DNA from: Pseudochelatococcus sp047501465
Lineage (GTDB): Bacteria; Pseudomonadota; Alphaproteobacteria; Rhizobiales; Beijerinckiaceae
NCBI RefSeq assembly: GCF_047501465.1
Contig: NZ_JAZDRL010000002.1
Coordinates: 806,001-870,000, forward strand
Direction of reading: 5' to 3'
Length of the DNA stretch: 64,000 nucleotides
Part shown: piece by piece, positions 43,509 to 52,448 of the stretch
Position numbering within the stretch: position 1 is the stretch's first letter
Layout: each line of letters opens with the position of its first letter
Notes under the pieces: model-generated
Database searches by the model: none
The model's input: only the letters and a program-made list of their open reading frames with translations
Told to the model about the DNA's origin: nothing
Position numbers and translations under genes: made by a program

Positions 43509-44336
43509 TTAGGTGAGATTTGTACAAGATGAATTCTCATGCATGTATAATTGATGTGCGTTATCAAGGATATTCTGGAGGTCTTTGAGAGAGCGCTTTG
43601 CGCTTTCTAGAAGTGCAGGAGCCTCATCAATAACAAAACTTTCACTCCGCATTTTTTCTAACGCGAAAATCGCATCAAGAGCTATTTCTTGCGCTCTTTC
43701 TGCATCATCGAGATGCTTTTGGGCTTCAGGGTTTATATTCTGACCCATGTCTAGCGATATAAGGCGCTCATTCGCTGAATGGTAAGCGATATGCAGATCC
43801 AGCAATCTTTGATCTATTTCAGAGGGAACGGGAGTTGACAGGGACACATCCCTGAATCGAAGCTCACCAGGAGTGCTCCGGCCATCATCTCCCACGTCTA
43901 CGTGCTCCCTGTCATTGCGGTTGAGCAGGAGCGAGATGTCCTTCGTGTCCACCTTCAGTGTACTGGCAAGCCGCTCTGATGGTATTGATGAGAGATAATC
44001 GAAGAAGCGAGCTAGCAGATGCTGGATATAAGCTGTAAGCAGGTTGCCCTTCTTAAAATTCTGGAGAGCGCTGATCAGCCAGTTGATAGCGCGCGCGGCG
44101 AACCATTCACCAACCTCTTCGCTGGTGACAGGCTGGGTAGCGGCAATAATCGCTTCTGCATGTGATAGGTAAGAGGCATGCATTGCAAGTTTATAAAACG
44201 ATTCTTGCGAGCCTTCGAAACCTGCAAGCAGGTTTGTAATTTGCGGGCAAAGGCTATTATCATTCGAATTTGAGTTTTGATATTGCAAGCGAGAGGAGCA
44301 GCTCAAATTGCTATGATCATTACTTAAGAAAGGCAT
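43509..44336 (-). CDS. AT-rich orphan helical protein; candidate effector
   Basis: A 275-residue cytosolic-type protein without signal peptide or TM. Ser/Asn-rich N-terminus (first ~30 residues), then almost entirely predicted helices: FYKLAMHASYLSHAEAIIAA, EWFAARAINWLISALQNFKK, a linker, and LDDAERAQEIALDAIFALEK. ATG 44336 has AGGAAAT upstream. Not recognised. Its N-terminal composition, helix-rich body, orphan status and position 930 bp from the SPI-2-like gene are compatible with a secreted effector, but nothing proves it. Confidence 0.6.
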   Translation of the reverse strand: MPFLSNDHSNLSCSSRLQYQNSNSNDNSLCPQITNLLAGFEGSQESFYKLAMHASYLSHAEAIIAATQPVTSEEVGEWFAARAINWLISALQNFKKGNLLTAYIQHLLARFFDYLSSIPSERLASTLKVDTKDISLLLNRNDREHVDVGDDGRSTPGELRFRDVSLSTPVPSEIDQRLLDLHIAYHSANERLISLDMGQNINPEAQKHLDDAERAQEIALDAIFALEKMRSESFVIDEAPALLESAKRSLKDLQNILDNAHQLYMHENSSCTNLT

Positions 44337-44608
44337 AATTATTTCCTGAGATGCAAAATCATACTTACTTAAAAAAGCGCTTTAAATTAATTTTGATGTT
44401 AAAAAACTCAATCTTTAAAATAATAACCCACATTCGGAATTGTTGCAAATTATAAGATTAAAATGCATCGTCAATCCCTTCGAGGTTAGCTATCGTCCGC
44501 GATTAAATCGCCATGCTCTGTTGTGTTTTTTGCTATCACTCTTTGCGTGCTTGCCTGTCGCGGCGTGGATCGGTAAATCGTACTTTAGAGTATGCGTGGA
44601 AGGATGCC
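44337..44608. other. Divergent intergenic region
   Basis: AT-rich spacer carrying the promoters of the 44336 minus gene and of the DUF2948-hisD operon; no further feature is recognisable. Confidence 0.4.
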
Positions 44609-45094
44609 ATGGGCGGGGATGATAGTATAAACGCGGAAGGCGGCAGCCACTTGTTGCGGTTGCTGGCGCTTGATGGGCAGGATCTCGATGTGATTTCCGC
44701 GCATCTTCAGGACGCAGTCGTGCGGCGCGGGGATTTGCGTTACCTGCCGACTGAGCGGCGCTTTGCGCTGGCGCTCCAGCGTTTCGATTGGGAGCGTGAG
44801 GAGGGGAGCGGGCACCAGCGTCGGCTAACCGCGCTGCATTTCGAGCAGGTGCTTGCTGTGCGCCACCGTAAGCTAAATGAACATTCTGACGCACTACATA
44901 CACTGCTGGCCGTGTATTTCGTTGATAATGAGAAACCGTCAGGCGTTGTGGTGCTGGAGTTCTCCGATGGTGCCGCCATACAGCTTGATGTCGAGTGCGT
45001 TGAGGCGCAAATGAAGGACCTGGGCCCGGTGTGGGAAGTGGAGACACGTCCTGTGCACGCAAAGGTGGAGGATGATGATGCCAACAAGGCTTGA
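44609..45094 (+). CDS. DUF2948 family protein
   Basis: A 161-residue alphaproteobacterial protein with LLRLLALDGQDLDVISAHLQDAVV, RRFALALQRFDWE and VLEFSDGAAIQLDVECVEA; it matches the DUF2948 family, which precedes hisD in Hyphomicrobiales. Function unknown. ATG 44609 gives the typical N-terminus; it overlaps hisD by 23 bases. Confidence 0.85.
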   Translation: MGGDDSINAEGGSHLLRLLALDGQDLDVISAHLQDAVVRRGDLRYLPTERRFALALQRFDWEREEGSGHQRRLTALHFEQVLAVRHRKLNEHSDALHTLLAVYFVDNEKPSGVVVLEFSDGAAIQLDVECVEAQMKDLGPVWEVETRPVHAKVEDDDANKA

Positions 45095-46373
45095 CGCATG
45101 CGATGCTGGTTTCGAGGCGGCCTTCCGGGTGCTGCTATCGGCAAAGCGGGAAGTGTCGGAAGATGTCGATGCGATCGTGCGCGATATTATTGCCGATGTT
45201 GTGCGTCGTGGCGATGAAGCTGTTATAGATTATACATCTCGTTTCGATGGGATGACGCTGACGGCCGCAACCCTTCGTGTGACCGAGGCCGAGATTGACG
45301 CCGCTTTGGCAGCTTGCCCTCCCGAAGCCTTGGCTGCGCTGGAAGTAGCGCGTGTGCGCATCGAAGCATATCACCGCCGGCAGGTTCCCGCTGATGAGCG
45401 GTTTACGGACGAGGCGGGTGTCACCGCTGGATGGCGCTGGACGGCTATTGAATCAGTTGGGCTTTATGTGCCCGGTGGTACGGCGAGCTATCCTTCGTCT
45501 GTACTGATGAACGCGATACCAGCGCGCGTGGCCGGTGTGCCGCGTATTGTGATGGTAGTGCCAACGCCTGGCGGTGTTGTTAATCCGCTTGTGCTGGCTG
45601 CAGCGCGCCTTGCTGGTGTGGATGAGGTATACCGGGTTGGTGGCGCGCAAGCCGTTGCAGCACTCGCGCACGGTACGGAGACAATCGCGCCTGTTGCCAA
45701 GATTGTGGGGCCGGGCAATGCATATGTTGCGGCTGCCAAGCGACGCGTGTTCGGGCTTGTGGGCATTGATATGATTGCGGGACCATCGGAAGTGCTGGTG
45801 CTGGCGGATGGTAATGCTAATCCCGAATGGATTGCTGCTGATCTTCTGGCGCAGGCTGAGCATGATACGGCTGCGCAATCCATCCTGATAACTGACAGTG
45901 CCGATTTGGCTGATGCGGTTATGGTGGCTGTTGAGGGACAACTTGCTACCTTGCCGCGCGAAAAAATTGCGCGCCAAAGCTGGGATGAATTTGGTGCGGT
46001 TATCATTGTGCCATCATTGGCTGAGGCCATTGGCCTTGTTGATCGGATCGCGCCGGAGCATCTGGAAATCGAAGCTGAGAATGCTGAAGAGCTGGCTGCT
46101 GCAGTTCGCAATGCGGGTGCGATTTTCCTCGGGCAATACACACCAGAGGCCATTGGTGATTATGTCGGCGGCCCTAACCATGTGTTGCCGACCGCGCGAT
46201 CTGCACGATTTGCGTCAGGGCTTGGCGTGCTTGATTTTCTAAAACGTACCTCCATTCTGCAGTGTACGGCTGAAGCTTTGCACGCCATCGGCCCCGCCGC
46301 CATTCAGCTTGGCGAAACTGAGGGCTTGCAGGCGCACGCGCGTTCAGTCAGCATCCGACTGAACCTTGGATAG
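45072..46373 (+). CDS. hisD: Histidinol dehydrogenase
   Basis: Catalyses the last two oxidations of histidine synthesis. The 433-residue zinc enzyme contains VGLYVPGGTASYPSSVLMNA, VGGAQAVAALAHGTETI, GPGNAYVAAAKRRVFG, DLLAQAEHDTAAQ (metal-ligand His) and the GGPNHVLPTARSARF C-terminal motif. ATG 45075 or 45078 could equally be used since three ATG codons are consecutive. Confidence 0.97.
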   Translation: MMMPTRLDACDAGFEAAFRVLLSAKREVSEDVDAIVRDIIADVVRRGDEAVIDYTSRFDGMTLTAATLRVTEAEIDAALAACPPEALAALEVARVRIEAYHRRQVPADERFTDEAGVTAGWRWTAIESVGLYVPGGTASYPSSVLMNAIPARVAGVPRIVMVVPTPGGVVNPLVLAAARLAGVDEVYRVGGAQAVAALAHGTETIAPVAKIVGPGNAYVAAAKRRVFGLVGIDMIAGPSEVLVLADGNANPEWIAADLLAQAEHDTAAQSILITDSADLADAVMVAVEGQLATLPREKIARQSWDEFGAVIIVPSLAEAIGLVDRIAPEHLEIEAENAEELAAAVRNAGAIFLGQYTPEAIGDYVGGPNHVLPTARSARFASGLGVLDFLKRTSILQCTAEALHAIGPAAIQLGETEGLQAHARSVSIRLNLG

Positions 46374-46376
46374 ATA

Positions 46377-46495
46377 GAGCATTTTCCCGATTCATTGAAT
46401 CGCTCAAGATGCTCCAGGTTATTGAGTGGGCGCATTTTCGAACCGAGAAAGCGGTACTCACTTTTTCTGAAAAAGCTATAGAGTCGGGCAAGATG
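46377..46495. repeat. Rhizobial-type palindromic intergenic element
   Basis: Just after hisD: an imperfect palindrome (GAGCATTTTCCCGATTCA against GAGCATCTTGAGCGATTCAA read from the other strand), then CGAACCGAGAAAGCGGTACTCACTTTTT. Such mosaic elements are abundant in Hyphomicrobiales. The right half recurs at 14345-14375. Confidence 0.65.
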
Positions 46496-46524
46496 GTGTG
46501 GCGAGATAAGCGAAAGGCCGGGAT

Positions 46525-47013
46525 GTGACCAGCGCTGACGATGACAAGCGCCGACGGCTCGTATCGGTCACGCTGGATGAAGCGTCGCTTGGGCGCGGCA
46601 ATTCAGATCAGGAACACGAACGCGCCATCGCAATTTGGGATATCATTGAGGAAAATACTTTTGCTGTCTGCGGGCATGAGGGTGGCCCTTATGCGTTGCG
46701 CATCTCGCTGGTTGATCGCAAATTGGCGCTGGAAATCCGCGAGGCTGAGGGCGAGGCAGTCGTTTCACACTTTCTGTCGCTGACGCCGTTTCGGCGCGTG
46801 ATCAAGGATTACGAGCTGGTCTGCGAAAGCTATTATGCCGCTATTCGCACCGCTACTCCCTCGCAAATTGAAGCGATTGATATGGGGCGGCGCGGCTTGC
46901 ACGATGAAGCATCCGAGCTGCTGCGCGAGCGGCTGGCAGGTAAGCTCACTGTGGATTTTGATACCGCACGCAGGCTCTTCACCCTGCTGTATGCGCTGCA
47001 CTGGAAGGGTTGA
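46525..47013 (+). CDS. UPF0262 family protein
   Basis: A 162-residue protein starting with GTG; LVSVTLDEASLGRGNSDQEH, HEGGPYALRISLVDRKLAL, LTPFRRVIKDYELVCESYY and the helical end match UPF0262, an alphaproteobacterial family of unknown function. Standard position between hisD and a low-molecular-weight phosphatase. Its stop is one base from the next start. Confidence 0.9.
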   Translation: MTSADDDKRRRLVSVTLDEASLGRGNSDQEHERAIAIWDIIEENTFAVCGHEGGPYALRISLVDRKLALEIREAEGEAVVSHFLSLTPFRRVIKDYELVCESYYAAIRTATPSQIEAIDMGRRGLHDEASELLRERLAGKLTVDFDTARRLFTLLYALHWKG

Positions 47014-47014
47014 T

Positions 47015-47458
47015 ATGGTGACCGGCGCGGGGAGGCGTCGCATCCAGTCAGTGTTGTTCATGTGTGCGCTTAACGCTGTACGCTCGCCTATGGCCGAGGG
47101 CATTACGCGGCATTATTTTGGCCGCTCGCTCTATGTTGCATCCGCCGGCGTCAGGCCGGATGACATGGATCCGTTTACCATCGCTGTCATGGATGAGATT
47201 GGTATCGACCTTAGCCGCCATAAACCTCACTCGCTTGAGGAGCTGGAAGACACTGGCTTTGATTTGATCATTTCCCTTTCACCCGAGGCGCATCATCGTG
47301 CGATGGAGCTGACGCGCACGATGGCCGTTGAAGTGGAATATTGGCCCACAGTTGACCCCACAGCCGTTCACGGTTCGCGCGAGCAGCGACTGGAGGCTTA
47401 CCGTGCTGTGCGAGAGAGCTTGGTGAAGCGCATTACTGAGCGATTTTCTGGCGTATAA
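47015..47458 (+). CDS. Low-molecular-weight protein-tyrosine-phosphatase-like protein
   Basis: A 147-residue LMWP/arsenate-reductase-fold protein. The P-loop is VLFMCALNAVRSPMAEG (C-x5-R-S), and YWPTVDPTAVHGSREQRLEAY contains the general-acid Asp region. In related genomes infA and maf follow; here a cobalamin riboswitch and metE follow. The start MVTGAGRRRIQSVLF (47015) lies one base after UPF0262. Confidence 0.9.
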   Translation: MVTGAGRRRIQSVLFMCALNAVRSPMAEGITRHYFGRSLYVASAGVRPDDMDPFTIAVMDEIGIDLSRHKPHSLEELEDTGFDLIISLSPEAHHRAMELTRTMAVEVEYWPTVDPTAVHGSREQRLEAYRAVRESLVKRITERFSGV

Positions 47459-47491
47459 AACAACGACATAAACATATCTTTATATTCGTAC

Positions 47492-47520
47492 TTGACCGCT
47501 ACCTTTTATCTGCCATAGTG
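47492..47520 (+). promoter_or_regulatory. Predicted promoter of the metE riboswitch transcript
   Basis: TTGACC (47492-47497), a 17-bp spacer and ATAGTG (47515-47520) precede the riboswitch. Confidence 0.5.
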
Positions 47521-47524
47521 CGCG

Positions 47525-47765
47525 GATCGTGGTTCTTCATACCTTTCGGGGCGATGAAGCCAAGAGGGAATCCGGTGTGATGCCGGAGCTGCACCCCGCA
47601 ACTGTTAGCGGTGAGCGTTTATCCATTTTATGTCACTGATGGTTTGGGGGTGGAACCAATCACTTGCGATTGGTCTGCACCTGTACATCGGGAAGGCCGG
47701 ATAAGCGTGTTGACCCGTGAGCCAGGAGACCTGCCACGATCGCATAATCGTCCTCGGGCGGGGTC
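47525..47765 (+). ncRNA. Cobalamin riboswitch
   Basis: Conserved elements are clear: GAATCCGGTGTGATGCCGGA followed by GCTG-ACCCCGCAACTGT-TAGCGGTGAGC, a variable arm, CGGGAAGGCCGG and the B12 box GAGCCAGGAGACCTGCC (47719-47735). It controls metE. Just before the start codon, CCCCC (47838-47842) can pair with the ribosome-binding site AAGGGG (47849-47854), suggesting translational control when cobalamin is bound. Confidence 0.93.
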
Positions 47766-47862
47766 CCCGGTGGTCGCAGGTCGTGGCCTCTTGGGGAATT
47801 CCTATGGAGTGTTCACGTGCGTCCGCTCGGCCTTTTGCCCCCATTGTTAAGGGGTTTAGCCG

Positions 47863-50217
47863 ATGTCTGCATCTGTTTTGGTCGCCACACTTGGTGCGCC
47901 ACGCATTGGTCCACGTCGTGAATTAAAGGCGGCGCTGGAGAGTTACTGGTCCGGAAAAACCGGCTCTGATGCCTTGTTGGAGGTTGCTGCTGGCCTTCGA
48001 GGAGCAAACTGGGCGCGCCAACACGCGGCCGGTATTACGCACATCCCGTCAAATGATTTTTCACTGTATGATCAGGTGCTTGACACAACAGTGACCGTAG
48101 GTGCCATTCCTGCTGGCTATGGGTGGAAAGACGGTGCTGTATCGCATGAAACCTACTTCGCCCTTGCGCGTGGTACGCAGGGCGAGCAGACATGTTGTAC
48201 GCATAAAAGCGCAAACGACCATGCTCATACTAACGGTGCAGCCGGGTTATCTGCGCTGGAAATGACCAAGTGGTTCGATACCAATTACCATTATCTGGTG
48301 CCAGAATTTGTGCGTGGGCAGGCATTTGAGTTGGCGTCTACCAAGGTTATTGATGAATTCCGCGAGGCAAAAGCGCTAGGCTATCATACACGTCCTGTGC
48401 TGGTGGGGCCTGTGACATTCCTGAAGCTCGGTAAAAGCCGTGACGAGCATTTTGATCCGCTGCTGCTGCTGCCCGGGCTTTTGCCGGTTTACACCGAGAT
48501 ATTGCGTCGGTTGGCGGCACATGGTGCGGATTGGGTGCAGATCGATGAGCCGGTGCTGGCGCTCGATATTGATGATGCAACCCGCGCTGCCTTGAGAGCA
48601 GCCTATGAGATGTTTGCGCGTGCTGTGCCGGGGTTGAAAATTCAGCTCACAAGCTATTTTGGTCCACTCGGCGATAACCGCGCGACTGCTTTGGCATTGC
48701 CAGTTGCCGGGTTGCATCTTGATTTGACGCGCGCATCCGAACAGCTTGACGGTGTGTTGAAGGAGGCGCCTGCGGGGCTGGTGCTTTCGCTTGGTGTGAT
48801 TGATGGCCGTAATGTCTGGCGTGCTAATCTACCGGCGATCCTTGATCGGATTGAGCCAGTCATGGCCAAACGCGGCACGGATCATCTCATCGTTTCATCG
48901 TCGTGCTCGTTGCTGCACGTGCCGTTTGATCTGGCACTGGAAACGGGGCTTGATGAGGAGCTGAAGGGCTGGTTGGCATTTGCGGCGCAAAAGCTCGATG
49001 AACTCTCCATTCTGGGCCGGGCCCTGTCATCTGGGCGTGGTGCGGTGAAGGAAGAGCTTGCGGCATCACAAGCAGCTGTGGATGCGCGTAAGGCTTCGCC
49101 TCGCATCCATAATGCGGCGGTAGCCGCGCGGCTTGCGGCGGTGAAGCCCGAGGATGCACGCCGTGCGCACGCTTTCAGTGAGCGGCGGAAAGCGCAGAAT
49201 GAAGCTCTACGTCTACCCGTTTTTCCCACAACGACGATAGGCTCTTTCCCTCAAACGGGTGAAGTGCGCAAAGCGCGCGCAGCGCACACGCGTGGTGAGT
49301 TGGATAATGCGGGATATGATGCTTTTCTACGGCGGGAAACGGCAAATGCTATTCGCTGGCAGGAGGAAATCGGTATCGACGTTCTCGTGCACGGAGAGTT
49401 TGAACGCAACGATATGGTGCAGTATTTTGGCGAGCGTTTGGATGGTTACGCTTTCACGCGCACTGGATGGGTGCAGAGCTATGGCTCGCGTTGCGTGCGC
49501 CCGCCTGTGATTTATGGCGATGTGTCGCGCCCTGAGGCGATGTCTGTGGCGTGGACAACTTATGCGCAATCGCTCACCGACAAGCCGGTGAAAGGCATGT
49601 TGACGGGACCGATCACCATGCTGCAATGGTCGTTCGTGCGGGATGATCTATCGCGCGCCGATGTCTGTCGTCAGATTGCATTGGCACTTCGTGATGAGGT
49701 GAGCGATCTGGAGCGCGCTGGTATCAGTGTGATTCAGATAGATGAACCCGCTATCCGGGAAGGACTACCGCTGCGCAAAGCCGATTGGGCGCATTACCTC
49801 GATTGGGCCGTGGAGAGTTTTCGGCTGTCGTCGTCTGGCGTGCGGGATGCAACGCAGATCCATACGCACATGTGCTATTCGGAGTTCAACGACATCATCG
49901 ATGCTATTGGTGCGATGGATGCTGACGTGATTTCCATCGAGACCTCGCGCTCCAAAATGGAACTGCTCGATGCCTTCATCACATATCGTTATCCCAATGA
50001 GATTGGCCCCGGCGTATATGATATTCATGCGCCGCGTGTTCCTTCAGTCGCAGAGATGGAGGCGCTGCTGGAAAAGGCGGAGCAAAGATTGGCGGCTGAT
50101 CAGATTTGGGTCAATCCCGATTGCGGTTTGAAAACGCGCCAATGGGAAGAGGTGCGGCCAGCATTAGTTAATATGGTGGCCGCCGCCCGTGCATTGCGGG
50201 CGCGTGTAGAAGGCTGA
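47863..50217 (+). CDS. metE: Cobalamin-independent methionine synthase
   Basis: Transfers a methyl group from 5-methyl-tetrahydropteroyl-triglutamate to homocysteine without B12. The 784-residue protein has the N-terminal domain (GPRRELKAALESYWSGK) and a C-terminal catalytic domain with PTTTIGSFPQTGEVRKAR, HGEFERNDMVQYFGE and zinc ligands in IHTHMCYSEF and WVNPDCGLKTR. Under a cobalamin riboswitch, so made when B12 is scarce. Its stop abuts the stop of the convergent pabC with no gap. Confidence 0.97.
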   Translation: MSASVLVATLGAPRIGPRRELKAALESYWSGKTGSDALLEVAAGLRGANWARQHAAGITHIPSNDFSLYDQVLDTTVTVGAIPAGYGWKDGAVSHETYFALARGTQGEQTCCTHKSANDHAHTNGAAGLSALEMTKWFDTNYHYLVPEFVRGQAFELASTKVIDEFREAKALGYHTRPVLVGPVTFLKLGKSRDEHFDPLLLLPGLLPVYTEILRRLAAHGADWVQIDEPVLALDIDDATRAALRAAYEMFARAVPGLKIQLTSYFGPLGDNRATALALPVAGLHLDLTRASEQLDGVLKEAPAGLVLSLGVIDGRNVWRANLPAILDRIEPVMAKRGTDHLIVSSSCSLLHVPFDLALETGLDEELKGWLAFAAQKLDELSILGRALSSGRGAVKEELAASQAAVDARKASPRIHNAAVAARLAAVKPEDARRAHAFSERRKAQNEALRLPVFPTTTIGSFPQTGEVRKARAAHTRGELDNAGYDAFLRRETANAIRWQEEIGIDVLVHGEFERNDMVQYFGERLDGYAFTRTGWVQSYGSRCVRPPVIYGDVSRPEAMSVAWTTYAQSLTDKPVKGMLTGPITMLQWSFVRDDLSRADVCRQIALALRDEVSDLERAGISVIQIDEPAIREGLPLRKADWAHYLDWAVESFRLSSSGVRDATQIHTHMCYSEFNDIIDAIGAMDADVISIETSRSKMELLDAFITYRYPNEIGPGVYDIHAPRVPSVAEMEALLEKAEQRLAADQIWVNPDCGLKTRQWEEVRPALVNMVAAARALRARVEG

Positions 50218-51012
50218 TTATCCGCCAAATAGTAGGCCGGTCAGCCTTGTGCTAATCGGCTTATCATCGGGGAGCACCCTTCCAGCAAGTTTGCAAACTT
50301 GACGAATGCCAAGGCTCGACGTGAGGAAAATTTCTTGCGCGCGTTTAAGGTCATCGGCGGTGAGGGAGGCTTCGCGCCCGCCCTCCACGAGAACGCGCGC
50401 GCGTGTGATGCCGGGCAGTGCGCCGTCAGAAAGCGGCGGCGTCAGTAGGGCATTATCGATCACGGCGAAGATATTGGCGGCTGTTGCTTCTGCAATTCTG
50501 CCAGCGGTATTGATGAGTATCGCATCATCTGCGCCCAGCGTTTGAGCTTCGCGCCTTGCGATGATGTTATCGAGACAATTAATGCTCTTCACGCCAGCGA
50601 GGGGCGATTGTTCGTTGCGACACGTGCTGTTGGCGATAATCAGATGGGCGGGTGGTAATGCGGCGCTTGCTGGGAAAGCGGTTATGAGCACAGTTGGCCG
50701 CGATTCAGTTGGCGGGGCTAACCCACGTGGACCACTACCGCGCGCGACTGTTAGGCGCAAAGAGCCTTCTTGCAACCGATTGGCTTGCAAAACTGCTGTT
50801 ATTGCAGCTTCGATATCAGTGTTCAGAGGGGGTAGGCTGATGATGTCTGCCCCAGTCCGCAAGCGCGCTAGATGTTGCGTTAGGCATTGTGCCTGGCCGC
50901 TTGAGACGCGGATGGTTTCATAAAGCCCGTCGCCAAGCAGAAACCCACGATCGGTGATGGCAATGTGTGCGTTTTCGGCTTCGAGCAATTGTCCGTTCAG
51001 CCAGCAGATCAT
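50218..51012 (-). CDS. pabC: Aminodeoxychorismate lyase (class IV aminotransferase)
   Basis: A 264-residue fold-type IV PLP protein; the PLP lysine lies in GVKSINCLDNIIARREAQ, and ITDRGFLLGDGLYETIRV and LTPPLSDGALPGITRARV are conserved. Pairing with a PIKGT-type chorismate-using partner (next entry) indicates release of p-aminobenzoate for folate. D-amino acid aminotransferase activity is the main alternative. Start overlaps pabB stop by four bases. Confidence 0.85.
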   Translation of the reverse strand: MICWLNGQLLEAENAHIAITDRGFLLGDGLYETIRVSSGQAQCLTQHLARLRTGADIISLPPLNTDIEAAITAVLQANRLQEGSLRLTVARGSGPRGLAPPTESRPTVLITAFPASAALPPAHLIIANSTCRNEQSPLAGVKSINCLDNIIARREAQTLGADDAILINTAGRIAEATAANIFAVIDNALLTPPLSDGALPGITRARVLVEGGREASLTADDLKRAQEIFLTSSLGIRQVCKLAGRVLPDDKPISTRLTGLLFGG

Positions 51013-52427
51013 GATGCGTCACCTGTCACAGCACGCAAGAGGGGGCGCATTTTCAGCTGTGCCTCATCGTATTCAAGTGCAGGGACGGAATCGGCAACGA
51101 TGCCGCCGCCAGCTTCCGCAATCAGGGTATTATGTTGACGCACAAGCGTGCGGATTGCGATGCTGCTATCCATTGCACCATCTGCGCCGAGCCACACGAT
51201 GGAGCCGAAGCACACGCCCCGTTGGCGCTGCTCCAGTTCGTTGATAATCTCCATCGCCCGGATTTTGGGCGCACCCGTGATCGAGCCGCCGGGAAAGCAG
51301 GCCCGCAACAGGTCAACCACATCGCAATCCGGCTTGAGTTGTCCACTGATGGCGGAAACAAGGTGATGCACCGAGGCAAAAGTTTCCACCTGCATGAGAG
51401 CGGGCACCTGCACGCTGCCAGCCTCACAGATCCGCCCCAGATCGTTGCGCATCAGGTCCACGATCATGAGATTTTCGGCCCGGTCTTTGGTGCTGCCGGC
51501 AAGTTCTGCGGCGAGGGCGGCATCACGCACAGGATCGGCATCCCGGCGGATGGTGCCTTTGATCGGACGGGTTTCGACATGGCCGGTGCTATCCAGCGCC
51601 AGAAAGCGTTCGGGCGAGGCGGAAATCACGCTCATCTCAGCCCCGTAGCGCAAAAAGGCCGCGAAGGGCGCTGGGCTGATTGAACGTAAGCGGCGGTAGA
51701 GCATGAAATCGTCAAGGCCAGTGGGCCGCTCTGCCGTCATCCGTTGGGTGAGATTCGCCTGAAAAATATCGCCTGCGTGGATGTAATCGATAACGCGTTG
51801 AATGGCCTGCTCCACCATCGCGCGTGGACGCTCGGCATGCCACTCGCTGCGAGGCTGCCAATCAATGGCGGGAAGCGGTTCTGCTTGCTGCAAACGTTTC
51901 AGAATGTGCGTTTCGCGCGCCTTGGCACGCTGCTCTCGCGCTGAGCCTTCAGCTTCAGGCAATCCGGTGCTGATTAGGAAGCATGTGTGCTGGGCATGAT
52001 CGAACGCGATAACGCAATCATACAGCCCCACCACCATTTCCGGCACGGCATGCGGATCTTTGGCGAGTGGAGGGAAGCGGTCTGCGTGGCGGCCCATCTC
52101 GTAAGCCAGATAGCCAACAGCTCCGCCGATAAATGGTACAGGAGCGTTCGTTGCGGCCAAATGGCATCCGGTGAGGTGACGTTGCAACACGCTGAAGGGA
52201 TCGCCCGCTTCAGCTATTCCATCAACGGAAACGCCTGTGTCATCCGATCGGATAACGGCAAATGGCTCTACTGCGATGTAGGAGTAGCGGCTGCGTGTAT
52301 CGCTGTCGGCATTATGGTGCGCAAAAGTACTTGCGGCCGCACTGTCGAGCAGTGCGGCCACAGCATCATTGGCGAAGGGCTGAAATTTTTCCAGCACATC
52401 GCCATAAGGGAGAGTCGTTATCCGCAA
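51009..52427 (-). CDS. pabB: Aminodeoxychorismate synthase component I
   Basis: A 472-residue chorismate-binding enzyme with FQANLTQRMTAERP, the catalytic lysine in ETRPIKGTIRRDADP (PIKGT distinguishes PabB from TrpE's PIAGT), LMIVDLMRNDLGRICEAGSV and GSITGAPKIRAMEIINELE. It makes aminodeoxychorismate for folate synthesis with a PabA amidotransferase encoded elsewhere. Confidence 0.93.
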   Translation of the reverse strand: MRITTLPYGDVLEKFQPFANDAVAALLDSAAASTFAHHNADSDTRSRYSYIAVEPFAVIRSDDTGVSVDGIAEAGDPFSVLQRHLTGCHLAATNAPVPFIGGAVGYLAYEMGRHADRFPPLAKDPHAVPEMVVGLYDCVIAFDHAQHTCFLISTGLPEAEGSAREQRAKARETHILKRLQQAEPLPAIDWQPRSEWHAERPRAMVEQAIQRVIDYIHAGDIFQANLTQRMTAERPTGLDDFMLYRRLRSISPAPFAAFLRYGAEMSVISASPERFLALDSTGHVETRPIKGTIRRDADPVRDAALAAELAGSTKDRAENLMIVDLMRNDLGRICEAGSVQVPALMQVETFASVHHLVSAISGQLKPDCDVVDLLRACFPGGSITGAPKIRAMEIINELEQRQRGVCFGSIVWLGADGAMDSSIAIRTLVRQHNTLIAEAGGGIVADSVPALEYDEAQLKMRPLLRAVTGDAS

Positions 52428-52448
52428 GGGATCAATCCAGGCCTAAAA

